Below are positions 9,923 to 19,067 of a DNA stretch of 64,000 bases, one piece after another (positions within the stretch are counted from its first letter, which is position 1; each line of letters begins with the position of its first letter). The translations under genes were made by a program, and so were the position numbers. The notes under the pieces were generated by a model. It ran no database searches and had not been told where the DNA came from. It saw only the letters and a list, made by a program, of their open reading frames with translations. The DNA comes from Fontibacter flavus (lineage in GTDB: Bacteria > Bacteroidota > Bacteroidia > Cytophagales > Cyclobacteriaceae), in NCBI RefSeq assembly GCF_042432905.1, contig NZ_JBHLWI010000003.1, positions 6,968 through 70,967 of the forward strand. Reading direction: 5' to 3'.

Positions 9923-10996
9923 ATGGATAAACCAATAAAAATTCTTGTAGTAGGTTGTGGAAACATGGGGGCTTCCCATGGAACCGCCTACCATCAAATG
10001 CCTGAATTTGAAATCTGCGGTCTTGTATCAAGAGGAGAAAGTAAAAATAAACTGAACCAAAAATTAGGGGGAAATTATCCACTTTTTGATGATTATGAGG
10101 AAGCAATCACATGCACTAATCCAGAGGCCATCTGTATTTCTACCTATCCAGATACCCATGAGGAAATTGCGCTCAAGGCATTGGCATCAGATTGCCATAT
10201 TTTTATAGAGAAGCCATTAGCCGACACCATTGAAGGATCGGAGCGAATTATCAAACTCGCAAAGGAAAAGCACAAAAAAGTTGTTGTTGGCTATATCTTG
10301 AGGCATCACCCATCTTGGGAAAGATTTATTTTGGAAGCCCAAAAACTTGGTAGTCCCTTGGTGATGCGGATGAACCTGAATCAACAGAGCCACGGTTTTA
10401 TGTGGGACGTCCATAGGAATTTGATGAAATCCTTAAGCCCAATAGTGGACTGCGGTGTGCATTATATAGATGTCATGTGTCAGATGACAAGGTCAAAGCC
10501 CATTTCTGTCTCAGCCATTGGTGCGAGGTTAACGGATGAAATCGCTGAAGACAATTACAATTATGGTCAGCTGCAGATCAGGTTCGAAGACGGTTCCGTG
10601 GGTTGGTATGAAGCAGGATGGGGCCCCATGATCTCAGATAATGCCTTTTTTATCAAAGATGTATTCGGCCCTAAGGGAGCTGTTTCAATCGTCGCCAAAA
10701 AAGCAGGTGCTGCAGGAAAATCAGATGATGTGGATTCCCATACCAAAACAGAAAGTATTAAAATCCATAAGGCCGATCTGAATGAAAAAAATCATTTTAT
10801 CCATCAAGATATTTGGATTGATATGCTTGATGAACCTGACCATCAGGAATTGTGCAATAGGGAACAAAGGTTCTTCCTAAGATCTATCAAAGAAAACATA
10901 AATCTCGATGAACACTTGGAAGATGCCTTGAATAGCTTAAAAATAGCATTTGCTTGTGATGAATCTGTGAAATCAGGAAGAATGGTTTATTTATAA
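9923..10996 (+). CDS. Gfo/Idh/MocA family oxidoreductase
   Basis: NAD(P)-dependent sugar or inositol dehydrogenase-like enzyme, 357 residues. The Rossmann motif VGCGNMGASHG is near residue 10, and the family EKP motif (IEKPLA) is near residue 97. The C-terminal alpha/beta domain carries CGVHYIDVM with the usual catalytic His region. ATG 9923 is 25 bases after the cyclophilin stop. Substrate is unknown; family members act on sugars, inositols, biliverdin and others, and no neighbour here defines it. Confidence 0.85.
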   Translation: MDKPIKILVVGCGNMGASHGTAYHQMPEFEICGLVSRGESKNKLNQKLGGNYPLFDDYEEAITCTNPEAICISTYPDTHEEIALKALASDCHIFIEKPLADTIEGSERIIKLAKEKHKKVVVGYILRHHPSWERFILEAQKLGSPLVMRMNLNQQSHGFMWDVHRNLMKSLSPIVDCGVHYIDVMCQMTRSKPISVSAIGARLTDEIAEDNYNYGQLQIRFEDGSVGWYEAGWGPMISDNAFFIKDVFGPKGAVSIVAKKAGAAGKSDDVDSHTKTESIKIHKADLNEKNHFIHQDIWIDMLDEPDHQELCNREQRFFLRSIKENINLDEHLEDALNSLKIAFACDESVKSGRMVYL

Positions 10997-11137
10997 TCCT
11001 TTGGATCATTAAGAATTAAGCCTCATTGAGCGTTTTTTATTCCATTTTTGAATAGCCTTTTGAATTCAAGCGATTTGGCCAACAGGATTTATTCATTGAG
11101 CAATACCTATTTCTTAAAGGATTCAGGTATATATGGC

Positions 11138-11163
11138 AAAAAAAAAGACAGCTAAAAGCTGTC
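11138..11163 (-). terminator. Rho-independent terminator of lipoprotein gene
   Basis: Read on the minus strand, GACAGCT and AGCTGTC form a perfect 7-bp stem with a 3-base loop, followed by nine T. It begins 10 bases beyond the lipoprotein stop codon. Confidence 0.88.
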
Positions 11164-11172
11164 CATCTATTT

Positions 11173-11949
11173 TTATCTTGCCGGTTCGAATACCGCTTGA
11201 CTTACACTTGCCGGAGGATTGATATCAAAAGGTTCGGATGAAGAACTTGGAATCGGTGCATTGGCAAACAAAACAAGTTGTCTTTCTTTTACTTCATTCA
11301 CATTCAATATTTTGATCGTAACAATTGGCAACGAAGATGTACTGCCGTCAGTTCTTGTCCTTACACTGACCACTTCAAAAGCTACCATTCCCAAATTATC
11401 TCCTTGAAGATTTCCTTCTAATGGAGAATAATTGATACTGACATCGCTGTCATATACTATGGCAAGAACAGTAGATCCTACTAACATTTTCAATCCTGTG
11501 GCCCGTATCGGTGTCACATTAGGGATTTCATCTAATAATACTTCTCTATCATCATCCACATTCGGAGACCCAAGTCCAGGGCCTGGAGCCAAATAATTCT
11601 GGGCACCATTAGCGGTAGGGCCTGCGTTTACCCAGGTATTTGGAATGGTTTTCAATGCAAACCATCCTTCATCTCCCACTTGTCCTGTGTATAAATCTAT
11701 AGTTTTACCTTCATTTTCTCTGAAATACCTCAATTGATCTCTTAATCCTACCCTAGCAATTTGATCATTGACATCTGTATCACTGAAATTATTTGGCTCG
11801 TTTCCATTATCAATACTGTCCTCATCTATTACCAACAAGACTGCTTGACCTTCAGAACCTGATGGAGTATTGTCTTCAGATTCGGACATACAGCTTCCCA
11901 GTAAAATGAATATCAACAAGCTATAAATACTAATTCTTTTACTTTTCAT
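11173..11949 (-). CDS. Hypothetical lipoprotein
   Basis: Unrecognised 258-residue protein. The N-terminus is a lipoprotein signal (hydrophobic stretch, then LLGSC with the Cys near residue 20), so it is likely anchored in a membrane facing the periplasm or the surface. An acidic Ser/Glu/Asp-rich linker follows, and the remainder looks beta-rich. No known domain is recognised. It has its own terminator and is divergent from the giant TSP3 protein gene across an 827-base gap. Confidence 0.75.
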   Translation of the reverse strand: MKSKRISIYSLLIFILLGSCMSESEDNTPSGSEGQAVLLVIDEDSIDNGNEPNNFSDTDVNDQIARVGLRDQLRYFRENEGKTIDLYTGQVGDEGWFALKTIPNTWVNAGPTANGAQNYLAPGPGLGSPNVDDDREVLLDEIPNVTPIRATGLKMLVGSTVLAIVYDSDVSINYSPLEGNLQGDNLGMVAFEVVSVRTRTDGSTSSLPIVTIKILNVNEVKERQLVLFANAPIPSSSSEPFDINPPASVSQAVFEPAR

Positions 11950-12776
11950 TGCATTAATGGATTTAGGATTATTTGGGGAAAAACCTTTACCAATAAATAT
12001 GCCAAAACTTCTTAATTAAGACATTGCTAATTGTTTACTTTACATAAAAAACTTTATTTATTTGATTATCAGTTTATTATATTTTTATAAATTAAATTAT
12101 TTTACTAAAACATTTTCTCTTGCCGGAAAACAAAACCCCATCTTTTTTAACTTTCACTTTCTTGGTTCCTTATCTGTTGTTTTTCAATTCCCAAGACAAT
12201 TCAGTAATAATATGAATCTCATTAAAAAATTCTGTTAGGGTTGAATTTATTGTTCCCTATGTACTATAGAAGCATGGTTTCTGAGGACCATCTTATTTTC
12301 TTCAGGGACTAGACAAACTATATAATTATCTATGCCAATGAAAATTAAACACCCAAATACCAAAATGAAAATCTAAGGATAACCATCCAGAAACAGGAAA
12401 GACAACAAAACAGAAGATTATTTTATTATTCTCTAAAAGATCAAAAATGTATTCTTTTCAAACCTCTTCATCTTTTACTTCAAATAAAAGCCTATTTACA
12501 GCAAGATAATCAGGCATTTGGAATACCTAATCACCACCAAACTTTCCGAACCAAGTTCAATTCACTTAATTTCTTTGAAAAAAAACAGTTTTGGGTAAAA
12601 ATTTGTGCACATTTTTTTTTGCATTTCATAACTAAAAAAAATACACTTATGGAACTTTATTTGGTTTTATGGGTTTTCAACAAAAAATAATTTTTTGTAT
12701 TATGATTTTTTTTATGATTTTTACCGCAGCTACGAACTGCAATCAAAATTACGGTTTAACATTAGATCCTTAAAAA
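11950..12776. other. Long AT-rich intergenic region
   Basis: 827 bases between two divergent genes, with no convincing coding frame on either strand. It is strongly AT-rich with several A and T tracts. It should hold the promoters for the lipoprotein gene (left) and the TSP3 giant gene (right). Just before the latter, a small dyad GCAG..CTGC sits near 12,726-12,740. No tRNA, transposase remnant or clear RNA structure was recognised. Confidence 0.5.
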
Positions 12777-15700
12777 ATGAAAACAATTCTACATAAGAAT
12801 GTACGAAGCAGGATGCTTTGGCTATTCTTACTAACCATGCTCAGCGTAAAGGCATTTTCTTTAGAATTAGAGAAAAATGACTTTTTTATTGTTTACGATG
12901 CCGCTACACTGAGCAATCTTCAGATCAGTGAAGGGAGGTTACAACCAAGATTCAACCCAGGTATTACAAATTACCAGGTTGAGGTAGGTTATTTTGCCTT
13001 CACCATCAATGTAACACCTACTGCTATGGACTCCCGATCCAGGATTTTTGTATCAGGAAAAGAAACAAATAGTGGTGTTACCTCAAGCCCTATACTTTTA
13101 TACCCTGGCATGAATGAAATACCAGTTGAGGTAAGAGCTAGTGATGGGTCAAGTAATACTTATTTTTTATCCATCACTAGAAATGCTCCGACCGTAGAGG
13201 AATTGGCAAATCTAAGAGTTAGACCACCCGCTGTCTGTAATCCTGATAGTCCGGCTTACGATGAAGATGTCTGCCTAGCGGCAGCAAAAGACGATGATGG
13301 AGATGGCGTTCCTGACTTCTTGGATTTATGTCCAGGAACGCCAGCAGGAGTACCGGTGGATGAAACAGGCTGTCCTGATTCTGACAGAGACGGAGTGCCT
13401 GATACTGTCGACTTATGTCCAAACACACCCGAAGGAGAAGCTGTGGATGCAAATGGATGCTCCATTTCTCAAATCGACACAGATGAAGATGGGGTTCCTG
13501 ACTATCTTGACCAGTGTCCTGATACCCCTGCCGGTGAAGAAGTGGACGAAAATGGCTGTGCTCTTTCCCAAAAAGATTCAGATAATGATGGGATTACCGA
13601 CGATCTAGACCAATGTCCTGATACGCCTGCCGGAGAAGCGGTAGATGAAAACGGTTGTGGCCTTTCTCAAAAAGACACTGACGGTGACGGAATCACTGAT
13701 GATATTGACCAATGTCCTGACACGCCTGCCGGTGCTGAGGTAGACGAAAACGGATGTGCACTTTTTGAAAAAGATTCTGATAATGATGGCATTACCGACG
13801 ATTTAGACCAATGCCCTTATACCCCTGCTGGTGAAGAAGTAGATGAAAATGGTTGTGGTCTTTCCCAAAAAGATTCTGACAATGATGGAATTACCGACGA
13901 TATTGACCAATGTCCTGATACGCCTGCCGGTGCTGAGGTAGACGAAAATGGATGTGCACTTTTTGAAAAAGATTCTGACAATGATGGCATCACCGACGAT
14001 AAGGATCAATGTCCGGACACCCCTGCCGGTGAAGATGTAGATGAAAATGGTTGTTCCCTTTCACAAATCGACACAGATGGTGATGGGGTTCCGGATAGTA
14101 TTGACCAATGTCCTGATACGCCTGATGGTGCACAAGTTGACCAAAACGGCTGTGCGCTTTCTGAAAAAGACTCAGACAATGATGGAATTACCGACGATAA
14201 GGATCAATGCCCGGATACCCCTGCAGGTGAAGAAGTGAATGAGAATGGATGTTCTATTTCACAAGTCGACACAGATGGCGATGGGGTTCCGGACAATATT
14301 GACCAATGCCCAGATACTCCGGCCGGTTCACAAGTTGATGCAAACGGCTGTGCGCTTTCCGAAAAAGACTCAGATAATGATGGAATTACCGACGATAAGG
14401 ATCAATGCCCGGATACCCCTGCAGGTGAAGAAGTGAATGAAAACGGTTGTTCTATTTCACAAGTCGACACTGATGGTGATGGGGTTCCGGACAGCATTGA
14501 CCAATGTCCTGATACTCCAGCTGGTGCCCCAGTAGACGAAAACGGATGTGCACTATCTGAAAAAGACTCAGACAATGATGGTGTTACCGACGATAAGGAC
14601 CAGTGTCCTGACACTCCTGAAGGTGCCGAAGTAGACGAAAACGGCTGTACTCCTGCACAGAAAGATTCGGATGGTGATGGCGTAACAGATGACCTGGATC
14701 AGTGCCCTGATACGCCTGAAGGTGCGGAAGTGGACGAAAATGGTTGTGCACTTTCCCAAAAAGATTCGGATGGTGATGGTGTAGCAGATGATATTGACCA
14801 GTGTCCTGATACCCCGGTAGGTGCAGAAGTAGACGGAAACGGTTGTGCTCCTGCCCAGAAAGATTCGGACAATGATGGTATTACCGATGATTTGGACCAG
14901 TGCCCTGATACGCCTGAAGGTGCAGAAGTGGACGAAAATGGTTGTGCACTTTCCCAAAAAGATTCTGATGGTGATGGTGTAGCAGATGATATTGACCAGT
15001 GTCCTGATACCCCGGTAGGTGCAGAAGTAGACGGAAACGGTTGTGCTCCTGCCCAGAAAGATTCGGACAATGATGGTATTACCGATGATTTGGACCAGTG
15101 CCCTGATACGCCTGAAGGTGCGGAAGTGGACGAAAATGGTTGTGCACTTTCCCAAAAAGATTCTGATGGTGATGGTATCAACGATGACCTTGACCAATGT
15201 CCTGATACTCCTGAAGGTGCGGAAGTAGATGAAAATGGCTGTGCTCCTGCCCAGAAAGATTCGGACAATGATGGTATTACCGATGATTTGGACCAGTGCC
15301 CTGATACGCCTGAAGGTGCGGAAGTGGACGAAAATGGTTGTGCACTTTCCCAAAAAGATTCTGATGGTGATGGTGTAGCAGACGATATTGATCAGTGTCC
15401 TGACACCCCTGATGGTGCGGAAGTAGATGAAAATGGCTGTGCTCCTGCTCAGAAAGATACAGATGGTGATGGTGTAACTGACGATTTGGATCAGTGTCCA
15501 AATACCCCTGAAGGCGTAGAGGTAGATGAAAATGGTTGTGCTTCTTCAGAAGTTGATTCTGATGGTGATGGCGTGACTGATGACATTGATCTTTGCCCTA
15601 ACACCCCGGCAGATGCTGAAGTGGATGAAAACGGTTGTGCACTCTCACAAATAGATACCGATGGTGATGGTGTAACCGATGATATAGACCAGTGTCCTGA

Positions 15701-16790
15701 TTCTCCTGAAGGGGAAGAAGTCGATGAAAATGGCTGTGCCCCTTCTCAAAAAGACTCTGATGGTGACGGTGTGACCGACGACTTGGATAAGTGTCCAGAT
15801 ACTGTTGAAGGTGCTGCAGTAAATGAAAATGGCTGTGCCTTGTCTCAGCTGGATTCTGATGGCGATGGCGTAACTGATGACCTGGACCTTTGCCCTAACA
15901 CTCCTGAAGGAGAAGAAGTCGATCAATATGGATGTTCTGTCAACGAACCTGAAATCACCTTGGTGGTAGATTTTATCGATGCTGATATGATTGAAGTTCC
16001 TTGGGGAACTACCCTAGAACAAGCTGGTTTACCAACAGAAATCTGGGTGATTACTGAAAGTGGTGAAATGTATGCCTTCCCTATCGTTTGGAATAATGAA
16101 CCATACAATCCATATGAAAATGGACCATACACCCTCACAGGAACTATTCAGCTACCAAACAGTTGGGAGCCTACTTTTGACAGAATCCCTTCTATTACCA
16201 TACTGGTTCTACCAAAAGAAGCTCCGGAAGATTTGATTTTGAGCAATAACATCTTCAACCATACTACCACAAGTTCCCCAATTCTCATTGGAAACTTCAC
16301 TGTGGTAGATCCAGTGGATGATGTACATATCCTTGAATTGGCTCCTGGAGTGGCGGATAATGACCTGTTCACCATCATTGACGGAGAGTTATACTGGAAC
16401 AATTCGGATTTAAGACCTGGCCAAACACAATTTACCATTGTGGTGAAGGTAACAGATAGAGAAGGTAACATCTTGGAAAAGGAATTCACTATCGTCAGAA
16501 GACTTGCGGATCTCCTAGGAGATATTGCAATCCCGAATACCTTCACACCAGATGGAGATGGCATAAACGATGATTGGGGAATTCCAATCCTGAAAGTATA
16601 TAAGGCTACAAGGTTACATATTTATGAGCGTGGAGGGCTTCGTGTATTCTTCACTGATGACCCTGACAAAAGGTGGGATGGTACCTATCTAGGCAAGGTA
16701 CTTCCAATAGGAACCTACTACTATGTCATTGAAGTAGATGACAGTAAGGAATCAAGAAAAGGAATATTGAATCTACTCAGAAAAAATTAA
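12777..16790 (+). CDS. Giant TSP type 3 repeat surface protein with CHU_C domain
   Basis: Secreted, probably surface-bound calcium-binding protein of 1337 residues. A signal peptide (about 1-27) is followed by a cadherin-like beta-sandwich domain (about 43-130). Residues 172-1053 hold 27 tandem thrombospondin type 3-like repeats of ~33 residues, with DSDGDGV.DD.DQCPDTP and VDENGC consensus. The Asp ladders bind Ca2+ and the paired Cys should form disulfides. Two Ig/cadherin-like segments (about 1058-1240) lead to a gliding-associated CHU_C (T9SS type B) sorting domain from about 1250, with FTPDGDGINDDW and WDGTYLG. The PorP/SprF gene starts 4 bases downstream, as is typical for type B cargo. 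Role is probably adhesion or a surface structure; this is inference. Confidence 0.9.
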   Translation: MKTILHKNVRSRMLWLFLLTMLSVKAFSLELEKNDFFIVYDAATLSNLQISEGRLQPRFNPGITNYQVEVGYFAFTINVTPTAMDSRSRIFVSGKETNSGVTSSPILLYPGMNEIPVEVRASDGSSNTYFLSITRNAPTVEELANLRVRPPAVCNPDSPAYDEDVCLAAAKDDDGDGVPDFLDLCPGTPAGVPVDETGCPDSDRDGVPDTVDLCPNTPEGEAVDANGCSISQIDTDEDGVPDYLDQCPDTPAGEEVDENGCALSQKDSDNDGITDDLDQCPDTPAGEAVDENGCGLSQKDTDGDGITDDIDQCPDTPAGAEVDENGCALFEKDSDNDGITDDLDQCPYTPAGEEVDENGCGLSQKDSDNDGITDDIDQCPDTPAGAEVDENGCALFEKDSDNDGITDDKDQCPDTPAGEDVDENGCSLSQIDTDGDGVPDSIDQCPDTPDGAQVDQNGCALSEKDSDNDGITDDKDQCPDTPAGEEVNENGCSISQVDTDGDGVPDNIDQCPDTPAGSQVDANGCALSEKDSDNDGITDDKDQCPDTPAGEEVNENGCSISQVDTDGDGVPDSIDQCPDTPAGAPVDENGCALSEKDSDNDGVTDDKDQCPDTPEGAEVDENGCTPAQKDSDGDGVTDDLDQCPDTPEGAEVDENGCALSQKDSDGDGVADDIDQCPDTPVGAEVDGNGCAPAQKDSDNDGITDDLDQCPDTPEGAEVDENGCALSQKDSDGDGVADDIDQCPDTPVGAEVDGNGCAPAQKDSDNDGITDDLDQCPDTPEGAEVDENGCALSQKDSDGDGINDDLDQCPDTPEGAEVDENGCAPAQKDSDNDGITDDLDQCPDTPEGAEVDENGCALSQKDSDGDGVADDIDQCPDTPDGAEVDENGCAPAQKDTDGDGVTDDLDQCPNTPEGVEVDENGCASSEVDSDGDGVTDDIDLCPNTPADAEVDENGCALSQIDTDGDGVTDDIDQCPDSPEGEEVDENGCAPSQKDSDGDGVTDDLDKCPDTVEGAAVNENGCALSQLDSDGDGVTDDLDLCPNTPEGEEVDQYGCSVNEPEITLVVDFIDADMIEVPWGTTLEQAGLPTEIWVITESGEMYAFPIVWNNEPYNPYENGPYTLTGTIQLPNSWEPTFDRIPSITILVLPKEAPEDLILSNNIFNHTTTSSPILIGNFTVVDPVDDVHILELAPGVADNDLFTIIDGELYWNNSDLRPGQTQFTIVVKVTDREGNILEKEFTIVRRLADLLGDIAIPNTFTPDGDGINDDWGIPILKVYKATRLHIYERGGLRVFFTDDPDKRWDGTYLGKVLPIGTYYYVIEVDDSKESRKGILNLLRKN
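13290..15935 (+). repeat. Coding tandem array, 27 TSP3 repeats of ~99 bp
   Basis: In-frame tandem repeats inside the giant surface protein gene. By counting the NGC-type Cys motif I find 27 units of about 33 codons. A two-unit, ~198-bp super-repeat recurs almost unchanged near 14,763 and 14,961, so recent duplication is visible at DNA level. Units toward both ends are more diverged. Confidence 0.9.
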
Positions 16791-16794
16791 CACG

Positions 16795-17829
16795 ATGAAA
16801 CTTTTAGCATTCAACCATATATATAATCCTGTCAATGCACTCAAGAGTGCGTTGACAGCAACCTCAGGAAAAGTAAAGTTCAGCTTTACCCTATCAATTA
16901 TCATAATGATGTGCATGGTCATGGAATCTAATGCACAATCAAGAAAATACCTGAGCCAGTTCAACCAACTTCAAAGCTACTTCAACCCGGCTCTTACAGG
17001 GTATGAAGGCTCTGTAGTCAGAGGCTTGGTCCGAAATCAATGGTCAGGATTTGAGGGCTCTCCTCAGACTTACTTCCTGTCTGCAGAAATCGACCCAATG
17101 GAAATGAGTGGTTCTGAAGATGCTGCACTTTTGGGTAACACTGCTGCTGGCCTTCACCTTCTGCATGATTCTTTCGGTCCTTTTAGACAAACTGAAATGT
17201 TGCTGAGTTATGGTGCAAGGGTAAGAATATCCAGAACTACCAACCTCAGATTAGGTGTTGCAGCTAACTACAGCAGTGTCCGCCTCGATGGAAATAACCT
17301 GACCACTGAGCAGATCAATGACCCAACGGTAAACTCTTACCTGAATCAGTTTGCCACCATGCAAGTGATGGATTTCAATGCCGGTCTGGCCATTACCCAT
17401 CAAAACTATTATTTCTCCTATGGATTTCAGAATGTGGCAAATGGCAGGGTCAACAGAGGTGATGTATTTATAAAAGAAAAACCTTTTGTTAATGTCTTCC
17501 AAACCGGATTTAGACAAACACTTTCCTCACAGTTTACCATTTTGACTAGCATGATGTACAGAACTCAAAATGACCTTCCCTACAACTTTGAAGTCAATGT
17601 AAAATTGATGGCTTTGGATAAATTTTGGGTTGGCGTCGGACACAGGACTGATTATGCCAACAGCTATCAATTTGGCTATTTGATGGATAATATCAGGTTT
17701 GGTTACGCCTACGAAGTACCTGTAAGCAAGTCATACTTAATTTCCAATCCCTCACATGAATTTATGGTGTCTTACTACCTTTTCAAAAAGGGTGGTAACA
17801 AGGCCACAGCTAGTTCCATAATATGGTAA
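16795..17829 (+). CDS. PorP/SprF family T9SS outer membrane protein
   Basis: Outer-membrane beta-barrel of 344 residues from the PorP/SprF family, which assists secretion or surface attachment of type B T9SS cargo. The hydrophobic segment ending in ESNAQS lies at about residues 30-48, so the signal peptide has an unusually long N-terminal extension; no better internal start is seen. The family hallmark follows: QFNQLQSYFNPALTGYEG, then alternating hydrophobic strands. The gene starts 4 bases after the TSP3 protein stop, indicating an operon and a dedicated cargo-partner pair. Confidence 0.9.
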   Translation: MKLLAFNHIYNPVNALKSALTATSGKVKFSFTLSIIIMMCMVMESNAQSRKYLSQFNQLQSYFNPALTGYEGSVVRGLVRNQWSGFEGSPQTYFLSAEIDPMEMSGSEDAALLGNTAAGLHLLHDSFGPFRQTEMLLSYGARVRISRTTNLRLGVAANYSSVRLDGNNLTTEQINDPTVNSYLNQFATMQVMDFNAGLAITHQNYYFSYGFQNVANGRVNRGDVFIKEKPFVNVFQTGFRQTLSSQFTILTSMMYRTQNDLPYNFEVNVKLMALDKFWVGVGHRTDYANSYQFGYLMDNIRFGYAYEVPVSKSYLISNPSHEFMVSYYLFKKGGNKATASSIIW

Positions 17830-18086
17830 CAAGACAGTTTTAAGTCATTTTTTAGAGCAGGTTATCTCCTTCGTAGCTTTATTTTTTAATGATTGCAGCA
17901 CAATTTTGTAACCTTTGGGGGATGCCTGCTCTTATTTTTTTAATTTTTTTTCTTCTTTTTCTCTTTTCAAGTCTTCAACATTGGAAAGAAGCAAAAACAA
18001 TCAAGATTCCTACTCCATTGACATACCTCTATCGAAGGATGTCATTTGATAGGTTTTCTATGAAAAACGCCAAAAAAAGACTTGCA

Positions 18087-18956
18087 TCAACCTTGCACCT
18101 TATACTTATTAAGATATTGACTGGGAGAAATGCCCATCATGCCCTTAAACTGACGATTGAAATTGGAAAGGTTATTAAACCCAGATTCATAACCTACTTC
18201 CGAAATATTGTGCCGCTCTTCCAATAAAAGCTTACAGGCATAGCCTATCCTGATCTCATTCAAAAATTTGGAATAGTTCTTCTTCGTATGCTTTTTAAAA
18301 AATCTGCAAAAAGCAGTTGGATTGAGATTGGCAACATCGGCCACCTCTTCCAAACTGATGTTTCTCCGGAAATTATTAAAAGTAAAAGAATATACTTTGT
18401 CAATACGGAGATCTCCTGATTTCTCTCCAGGATGGGTAAATCCCTGAGTACTTAACAGTTCATAATCTGTACACTGCGCAAGCTTTTGCAGCATCAACAT
18501 CAATAAATACAACCTATGAAAACCTTCAGCCTGATGAATAGCCAGCATCATTTCTTTTACTTCCTCATTACTTTCATGGAATACAATTCCTTGACCTGCC
18601 CTATCCAATAATTGTTGGATTTGTAGCATCTCTGGTATTTGTAAAAATTCAACTCCGGCAAAATCCTTTCGAAAATGCAGGGTAATCGCCTCTGCCTGTA
18701 AACCACTTCCTTTTTCAAAATATACCGGATCATTTTGCCACATATGGGGTAAGGCCTCCCCTATCAAAACCAAGTCACCAGGCGCAAAAGGCTTGATACT
18801 ATCTCCAATAAATCTGGTTCCTGTAGACTCCAAAATATATACCAGCTCAAATTCAGGATGATAATGCCAGACATTTAGGAAATGAGGATAAGAATGTTTC
18901 GCAGATACAAAAGACCTGTCGAAGGGATTTCTTCTTTCAAGCAATTTTGGTTTCAT
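18087..18956 (-). CDS. AraC family transcriptional regulator
   Basis: Regulator of 289 residues with an N-terminal cupin-like sensing domain (about 20-150, including HYHPEFELVYI) and a C-terminal double helix-turn-helix AraC domain (about 190-285, with ISLEEVADVANLN and the second-helix GYESGFNNLSNFNRQFK signature). It is divergent from the L-fucose operon across 111 bases that contain a clear dyad. It is therefore the likely activator of that operon, sensing fucose or a pathway intermediate; that assignment is inference from position. Confidence 0.9.
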   Translation of the reverse strand: MKPKLLERRNPFDRSFVSAKHSYPHFLNVWHYHPEFELVYILESTGTRFIGDSIKPFAPGDLVLIGEALPHMWQNDPVYFEKGSGLQAEAITLHFRKDFAGVEFLQIPEMLQIQQLLDRAGQGIVFHESNEEVKEMMLAIHQAEGFHRLYLLMLMLQKLAQCTDYELLSTQGFTHPGEKSGDLRIDKVYSFTFNNFRRNISLEEVADVANLNPTAFCRFFKKHTKKNYSKFLNEIRIGYACKLLLEERHNISEVGYESGFNNLSNFNRQFKGMMGISPSQYLNKYKVQG

Positions 18957-18993
18957 ATCATAAAAATTGTCACTTTTTTTAAGATAACAAGTA

Positions 18994-19016
18994 TTTGCGC
19001 TAAAATAATACGCAAA
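18994..19016. promoter_or_regulatory. Candidate operator between araC-type gene and fucose operon
   Basis: TTTGCG (18994-18999) and CGCAAA (19011-19016) form a perfect 6-bp inverted repeat with an 11-base spacer, followed by a second GCAA half-site. It is centred in the divergent intergenic region, where the AraC-type protein would be expected to bind. Confidence 0.45.
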
Positions 19017-19067
19017 ATATGCAACTCTTGAGTAGCCTTGAGGTGATTAAATTGTTCAATTTGTATT

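Noticed and set aside
14568..15353. Long minus-strand open frames across the TSP3 array
   Set aside because: They are antisense shadows of a highly repetitive, compositionally biased gene; the encoded strings are themselves repeats without a start signal.
13290..15935. Regular ~99-bp repeats as a possible CRISPR array
   Set aside because: Repeats are contiguous, in frame and encode TSP3 units; there are no spacers and no cas genes.
17889..18227. 112-codon plus-strand frame with a hydrophobic start
   Set aside because: Its second half overlaps the conserved AraC HTH coding region on the other strand, and no family is recognisable.
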